Positions 23,364-27,684 of a DNA stretch of 27,684 nucleotides are shown piece after piece (within the stretch, counting starts at the first letter, position 1; each line of letters begins with the position of its first letter). Under the pieces are notes generated by a model. That model was not told the DNA's origin, did not search any database, and saw only the letters and a program-made list of their open reading frames with translations. The translations under genes were made by a program, and so were the position numbers. The stretch is from JBBIMS01 sp964531645 (lineage in GTDB: Bacteria; Acidobacteriota; Aminicenantia; JBFLYD01; JBBIMS01): the NCBI GenBank assembly GCA_964531645.1, contig CAZHEF010000034.1, positions 1-27,684 of the forward strand, given 5' to 3'.

Positions 23364-23936
23364 TCAAAAAACAAAGAGAAGCCCCACTCCGAATTCAGTT
23401 CCACCCAACTTGACCGTCTTATCATAAGGCTTTGCATCAGCAACTGTGTACTTGAAGTTCAAATCGATAAATAAATTCTTTATTAACTCTACCATTCCAC
23501 CTCCTTGAAAATGAAAACCTGTCGTGGAGTCTGATGTGTCCTTCATAAATTCACTCTCATTCACTACATCCTCTTTATAAGAGTAAAAATCTATCCCTAC
23601 TCCTGCATAGGGCTTAAATTTCCATCCTTCTCTTCCAAACTTATATCTTAAAGATAAAGTTAGTGGATTCATGGAAAACTTAAGATCTTCCTTTGTATAT
23701 GTTGTTTTACCATCAACTGAGAAAAATTTATAGCTCCCTAATATCTGAACCCCCTTCCATACATTTACTCCTGCCATCAATCCGTAAATTCCTGAACCAC
23801 TGGAGTAAATATCTTTAAAGGAATAATCGGAAACAGTGTAATAACCGCCAGAAAGACCCAAAAGAAATCTCTGTCCAGAAAAGGAAGGTAGAGCCAGCAA
23901 CATAAAGGTGAAAAATAATGTTATAGTTCTTTTCAT
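23364..23936 (-). CDS. Outer-membrane beta-barrel protein (OmpW/OmpA-barrel-like)
   Basis: A 190-aa protein with a signal peptide (1-20, ending Ser-Phe-Ser-Gly) and alternating aromatic strands throughout, including YGLMAGVNVW (51-60), PLTLSLRYKF (91-100) and a PYAGVGIDFYSY strand (109-120). The last strand ends in Leu-Phe-Val-Phe, the C-terminal Phe that directs insertion by the BAM complex. Length and pattern fit an eight-stranded barrel of the OMP_b-brl class. It follows the S8 protease gene by 11 bases; its GGAGGTGA Shine-Dalgarno sequence overlaps the protease stop codon, so the pair forms one operon. Ligand or role unknown. Confidence 0.82.
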   Translation of the reverse strand: MKRTITLFFTFMLLALPSFSGQRFLLGLSGGYYTVSDYSFKDIYSSGSGIYGLMAGVNVWKGVQILGSYKFFSVDGKTTYTKEDLKFSMNPLTLSLRYKFGREGWKFKPYAGVGIDFYSYKEDVVNESEFMKDTSDSTTGFHFQGGGMVELIKNLFIDLNFKYTVADAKPYDKTVKLGGTEFGVGLLFVF

Positions 23937-23947
23937 TTCTCACCTCC

Positions 23948-26743
23948 TCAGTTACCCACAGGGCCTGATTTCTTTGACTCATTCCCATCTGAATCAACAG
24001 AAGTAAGAGCGTAATGGAATTTTAACTTTGGATCGAGTCTTTTATCAACATACTGAAAAGTATTAGATGGAACAGTTGCAATAAGCTTATATTTGTCCTC
24101 ACCTTCACTCTGAAGCTTCCTGTAAATATTATATTTGGCTATAGTAACATACTTATTATCAGGGTTTGCAGCCCAGGTTATTGTGTGGTACGCTTCTTCT
24201 CGGAATAGGCTCTTATCTATGTCTCTCTTGAGGGTAATATTTACAGGAGGATATACCTCAAAAGCAATTATTGAAACAGTTGCAGGAGAAGAAAGATCAC
24301 CTGTGTTATCCTCCACCTGAAGCTTTACTGTAAATGATCCTGTTTTGCTGAAAATATGGGAAGGCTTAAGCCCCGCTTCTAAACTTTCACTCCTGATACC
24401 TCCCTTTGTGATTGTTCCATCTCCAAAATCCCATATCCATCCAACAATTATACCATCAGTGTCATAGGAAGCACTTCCATCAAATTTTACATTTAGAGGA
24501 ATAGGACCTTTGAGCGGAGAAGCAGTAAGCTTTGCAACAGGAGGCTCATTTAAAAATCTAACATTCAATTTCCCTGCACCAAATGCATAATTTGGCTTTG
24601 AACCATACATCGCAGTGTAGCCATCCCAGATTGCATTTGCCTGTAAAAGATTTATCGCATCTGTATGGGAAAGAGCTCCGAATTTTTGAAGCATCAAAGC
24701 TACAGCCCCTGTTACATGGGGAGCAGACATTGAAGTTCCCTGCGCCATTACATGCTTTCCATCCTCAACTATCCAGGGCTGTGAAACAGAACAATCCTTA
24801 GAAAGGGCAGCTGCTACCCCAAAGCCAGGTGCTACTATCTCGGGTTTCACTCTCCCATCCCTTGTTGGACCTGGAGAGCTGAAATTTGCTATGTGGTCAA
24901 GAGGGGGAAGAAGAGAATACTGATAATAATTTCCATTTATTGATTGCCATCTGTTTTTTGTAGTATAAGCTCCTACAACAATTAATTTCCTCGCTGAAGA
25001 AGCTGAAGGGAGAGATTTCCTGTGGAGATAGTTCTGATTCACGAGAGTTTCATCTGCCCAGCCTAAATATGCACTAAACCCCTTTGTCCAGTAGTCGTAA
25101 TTCTGGGAACCTCCTGTAGGACCAGGATGGATCTCTATCCTCCAGTCATTCCCACCCGCAATATAGTAATAATAAGAATAATAGGAGCTATAAAAGGAAT
25201 ACCATATGGATACATTGCCGTATCTATCGAGATTATTGGGGTTTGGAGTGGATGGCAAATAAAAGTATACATCAGCAGTCCATCCAAAGTCCCATCCTGC
25301 ATATCCTGTTTGTGCGGGTCCAAAAGTCTCATCTGAAGGCATCCATGGCTGAAGAGGTGAAGATGGTCCTATAACTCTTATTTTAACGGTATCAGTTGGT
25401 TTATACCAGATGAGATTTCTCACTAGCAATTCCTGATTATTAGGAATTCTCAAATAATGAATGTTTGCTGACGAGAGATTCCCTTCTCCATGATAAGCAC
25501 CGGGTACATCTGGCCATGGAGGGGTTGTATTTCTGAACAAACCATCATTGCCAGCAGCTTTTACAATAAGCTTTCCATTCTGAACGAGCCCATCAAGGGC
25601 TTGGGAGAAAAGGTCTGTCCCATCAAATCCATCTGCATTTCTAACTGCCCAATAGAATCCAAGGCCCAAACTAAGATTAACAACCACATTCTCTCCCTTA
25701 TCCTTAGCTTTCTCGAAAATGTAAACGACTCCATCAACTATGGCATTATTATAAAATGTGGTTTTGACCATCACGATATCAGCCTCTGGTGCCATTCCTG
25801 TGTATTTACCAACTGCCCCAGCTCTTCCATTCCCCGCAGCGGTTCCAGCCACATGAGTTCCATGCCCGTCAGAGTCTACCTCAGTGCATGTTCCAGAGTC
25901 AATATCAGAGTTTGTCCACTCGGTCCCATAATTTAGAGTTGGAAGGTCAGGGTCAGTATCAGATGGAAATCTTCCTGGTGTAGATATTGTCTGATCCCAT
26001 ATCCTCCAGATTCGTGTTTTCCCTGTAGAAGGGTCTTTAAAATCAGCATGAGTCCAGTCAATACCCGTATCAACAATTCCAACCATAACCCCTTTACCTG
26101 TGTAACCAATGGAATCAATTCCATAATCACGGTAGATTCTAATAATATTGGCTGATGTCGCAGGAACAGACTGGTCCAAGACAGGCTCTGTAAGTCTTGA
26201 AAGCTCAATATAAATAACTCTACTGTCTTTTGCAATCTCCTCTATTTTGTCAACATGAACATAAGCTGTAACAATATTTTTTGCTCTGGAATTTATTTTA
26301 ACGCCATAACTTGTGAGGAATGCAGGGTCTCCATAAACTTTTATAAAAACACCGAGAATGTCCGCATCTGGTCTATTAGGATCTTTCCTTTTGTCAAAGG
26401 ATAGAATAAATGGATTCCTTTCACCCTTTATTCCATCTCTTGGACTTAATCCCTTTTCCTTTAGTTTGGCCTCATATCGAGCCTTTCTCTTCTCCATTCT
26501 TTGAAGTATTCTGCCTTTCCTGTCTGCATTTTTAATAGTATCCTTATCAAGAAGAAAATATGTATCAGTAAGTGACCATTTTCCTTCTGCCTTATATTTT
26601 TCTAAGACCTCTATCAGGTCAGGTGAAAGTTTTGCTTGAATCGAACCGGATATTCTTTTTTTGAAATGATTGTCAAAATGAGAGCTCGCTATGAAGAGAA
26701 GAGAAATGAAAATAACAGATAAAATAATAAGAAACTTTTTCAT
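23948..26743 (-). CDS. Secreted S8 (subtilisin-like) serine protease with PKD and FN3-like domains
   Basis: A 931-aa exported protease. A signal peptide (about 1-20) precedes a propeptide region (about 30-190) rich in Lys/Arg/Glu that ends with an I9-like strand. The S8 domain (about 213-728) has the triad Asp225 (VDTGID), His294 (HGTHVAG) and Ser671 (GTSMSAPHV), with oxyanion Asn399. Between Asn399 and Ser671 is a 215-aa insert with a Tyr-rich run (512-527), probably a beta-rich module. PKD follows at 735-828 (WDFGDGT, 771-777), then an FN3-like domain at 832-925. Such tails usually aid substrate or surface binding. AAGGAGG lies seven bases before the ATG. A promoter partly made by an adjacent IS end reads into it. 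Confidence 0.93.
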   Translation of the reverse strand: MKKFLIILSVIFISLLFIASSHFDNHFKKRISGSIQAKLSPDLIEVLEKYKAEGKWSLTDTYFLLDKDTIKNADRKGRILQRMEKRKARYEAKLKEKGLSPRDGIKGERNPFILSFDKRKDPNRPDADILGVFIKVYGDPAFLTSYGVKINSRAKNIVTAYVHVDKIEEIAKDSRVIYIELSRLTEPVLDQSVPATSANIIRIYRDYGIDSIGYTGKGVMVGIVDTGIDWTHADFKDPSTGKTRIWRIWDQTISTPGRFPSDTDPDLPTLNYGTEWTNSDIDSGTCTEVDSDGHGTHVAGTAAGNGRAGAVGKYTGMAPEADIVMVKTTFYNNAIVDGVVYIFEKAKDKGENVVVNLSLGLGFYWAVRNADGFDGTDLFSQALDGLVQNGKLIVKAAGNDGLFRNTTPPWPDVPGAYHGEGNLSSANIHYLRIPNNQELLVRNLIWYKPTDTVKIRVIGPSSPLQPWMPSDETFGPAQTGYAGWDFGWTADVYFYLPSTPNPNNLDRYGNVSIWYSFYSSYYSYYYYIAGGNDWRIEIHPGPTGGSQNYDYWTKGFSAYLGWADETLVNQNYLHRKSLPSASSARKLIVVGAYTTKNRWQSINGNYYQYSLLPPLDHIANFSSPGPTRDGRVKPEIVAPGFGVAAALSKDCSVSQPWIVEDGKHVMAQGTSMSAPHVTGAVALMLQKFGALSHTDAINLLQANAIWDGYTAMYGSKPNYAFGAGKLNVRFLNEPPVAKLTASPLKGPIPLNVKFDGSASYDTDGIIVGWIWDFGDGTITKGGIRSESLEAGLKPSHIFSKTGSFTVKLQVEDNTGDLSSPATVSIIAFEVYPPVNITLKRDIDKSLFREEAYHTITWAANPDNKYVTIAKYNIYRKLQSEGEDKYKLIATVPSNTFQYVDKRLDPKLKFHYALTSVDSDGNESKKSGPVGN

Positions 26744-26877
26744 AAATCAACCTCCTTTTTAAATAATCCATAAGTCAAATTTCCAATACTTTTGGATTTT
26801 TCCTTTCCTATCATCACCCCCTTTATCAAGATATTCTTTCTCATCGCCAAATTTCTTTCTCTCTTTGTGAAATAAAA

Positions 26878-26906
26878 TTTATACCAAAAAAACAAGCTCT
26901 TGTAAA
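26878..26906 (-). promoter_or_regulatory. Hybrid promoter from the IS256 end towards the S8 protease
   Basis: Minus strand TTTACA at 26906-26901 (five of six) lies in the presumed IS terminal repeat. After 17 bases TATAAA (five of six) follows at 26883-26878, outside the element. It points towards the protease and barrel genes, with a leader of about 130 bases. Confidence 0.55.
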
Positions 26907-26919
26907 ATGGTGTGCAAAT
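26896..26919. repeat. Presumed terminal inverted repeat of an IS256-family element
   Basis: The sequence beginning GCTCTTGTAAAATGGTGTGC, a few bases beyond the transposase stop, resembles the TGTGTAAA-type ends of IS256 relatives. The other end is outside or lost, so this is inferred from position and resemblance. Confidence 0.45.
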
Positions 26920-26924
26920 TTGAT

Positions 26925-27537
26925 TCATGCGATGGCTCTGCTTCTTTTCTCTAATACAACAACCTTCTCTCCATTCACAAATTCCTCTCCTTCATAAACT
27001 TCTGCCAGTAGATGCGGAGCACTGAGCTTTCGAAGCCTCCTCTCTGCTACCATCAAAACCTTCCATATCATTGCTACCGCATCCCCTACCTTCTTGAATC
27101 TCTTTGCTACAGATGTCCTTAGTCGAACAGATAAAAATGGCAATTCTATCACATTGGTTGTCCTTATGTGCTTCCAGTGCTCCTTAGGAAATTCATAAAA
27201 TGTCACCATCCTGCCCCAATCCCTGTTCAATGCCTCACAAGCAGAGGGATACTCTTTGAAGCGTCTCTCAAACTGAGCCTTCAACCTCTCGCACCCTTCA
27301 CCGCTCCACGCATATGGAATCTTCAAAAGATACTCCCTCGCCTTATCTTGAACCTTCTCAGGCAACTTGTCAAGGACATTCATTATATTTTGATTCCAGC
27401 ACCTCTGCTCCCTCACTTCTGGTCAAACAATCCCAAAAGCAAGCCCCCCATATCCCTAAATTACCATCTCCTACAAATAGACAAGACGCTCAAAGCCCCC
27501 TTTCTCCAAGATCCCTCAAAACTTCACTCCAATGGTA
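26925..27537 (-). pseudogene. IS256-family transposase, C-terminal remnant with disrupted frame
   Basis: An open frame of 163 aa (27416-26925) carries the C-terminal half of an IS256 (Mutator-type, DDE) transposase: EQRCWNQN near its start, then FYEFPKEHW (73-81), then IRTTNVIE, and the closing basic helices. The last catalytic Glu of the family should be the one in the NVIE motif. Further upstream the homology continues in other frames: EVLRDLGERGL, an in-frame TGA, then FVGDGNLGIWGA, then a frameshift and a TGA before the intact part. The expected N-terminal half (first catalytic Asp region) is absent. The copy is therefore non-functional. Confidence 0.8.
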
Positions 27538-27684
27538 TATCCATATATAGAGATACAGAAGTTCTGGGAATGGGCTGGAGAATGGAGGTAGGAGATGCCG
27601 AAAGGGGTAGAATGCATAGAGGAGGAGTTAGAGGAGCTACTGAGCTTTTATGATTTTCCGAAGAGGCACTGGAGCAAGATAAGG
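27532..27684 (+). pseudogene. Second IS256-family transposase fragment, opposite strand, cut by the window edge
   Basis: The plus strand reads, through one in-frame TAG at 27589-27591, into FYDFPKRHWSKIR preceded by an acidic helix (IEEELEELLS). This is the same conserved region as FYEFPKEHW in the minus-strand remnant next to it, but in the other orientation. The gene continues beyond the window. The junction with the other remnant is near 27530-27540. The stop codon and the abrupt start suggest a truncated or nested insertion. Confidence 0.6.

Noticed and set aside
26740..26928. Minus-strand 62-aa ORF between the transposase remnant and the protease
   Set aside because: It crosses the IS end and the promoter region, has no recognisable domain and overlaps the protease start; it is probably chance.
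27168..27653. Plus-strand 161-aa ORF opposite the transposase remnant
   Set aside because: Mostly antisense to conserved transposase sequence; only the separate frame from 27532 carries real transposase motifs.

Overview
This is an AT-rich chromosomal segment of an anaerobic, diderm (Gram-negative-type) bacterium. The diderm call rests on a short outer-membrane beta-barrel with a C-terminal Phe, a lipoprotein pseudogene with a clear lipobox, a long SppA and exported proteases. The anaerobe call rests on a flavodiiron protein, rubrerythrin, superoxide reductase, flavin reductase and rubredoxin cluster beside a PerR-type regulator. Sulfatase-fold/TPR proteins, S8 proteases with PKD domains and this oxygen-defence set together recall Aminicenantes/Acidobacteriota-like lineages, but I cannot place the organism with confidence.

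Layout. 1-367: start of a leftward gene at the edge, with an operator-like palindrome. 368-3964: two co-directional genes, an ARPP-1-like protein and a 890-aa fusion of a Ser/Thr protein kinase with a UvrD/PcrA-type helicase; this is the best candidate for an undescribed system. 3965-5247: a long, mostly gene-free stretch with one tRNA-Arg(TCG), a possible decayed membrane ORF and a hairpin. 5248-8319 (minus): a membrane-anchored DUF4864-like protein, an SH3b-NlpC/P60 endopeptidase and a class V PLP enzyme. 8400-9752: an APC amino-acid permease. 9768-11363: a TPR lipoprotein pseudogene. 11402-14737: divergent PerR-like regulator and the five-gene O2/ROS-detoxification operon, with a PerR-box-like palindrome on the operon's -10. 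14902-17925 (minus): an unusual two-AAA+ Clp-family ATPase with TPRs in place of the Clp N domain. 17962-18456: an inverted, repeat-rich non-coding block. 18457-21011 (minus): SppA plus an overlapping six-TM protein. 21107-23332: a sulfatase-fold/TPR protein. 23364-26743 (minus): an S8 protease with PKD and FN3-like domains and an outer-membrane barrel. 26896-27684: two decayed IS256-family transposase pieces in opposite orientation.

How the genes fit together. The flavodiiron protein (O2 or NO reduction), rubrerythrin (peroxide), superoxide reductase, and flavin reductase plus rubredoxin (electron supply) form one peroxide-controlled pathway; the reductase and rubredoxin look like a split version of the Moorella-type high-molecular-weight rubredoxin. 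SppA, NlpC/P60, the S8 protease, the barrel and the sulfatase-fold protein are cell-envelope or export functions.

A recurring feature is that several genes have no Shine-Dalgarno sequence but a good -10 hexamer 6-10 bases before the start codon (368, 8400, 11839, 17925, 21107). Genes inside operons, and some others, have strong Shine-Dalgarno sequences. This suggests leaderless transcription is common in this organism.
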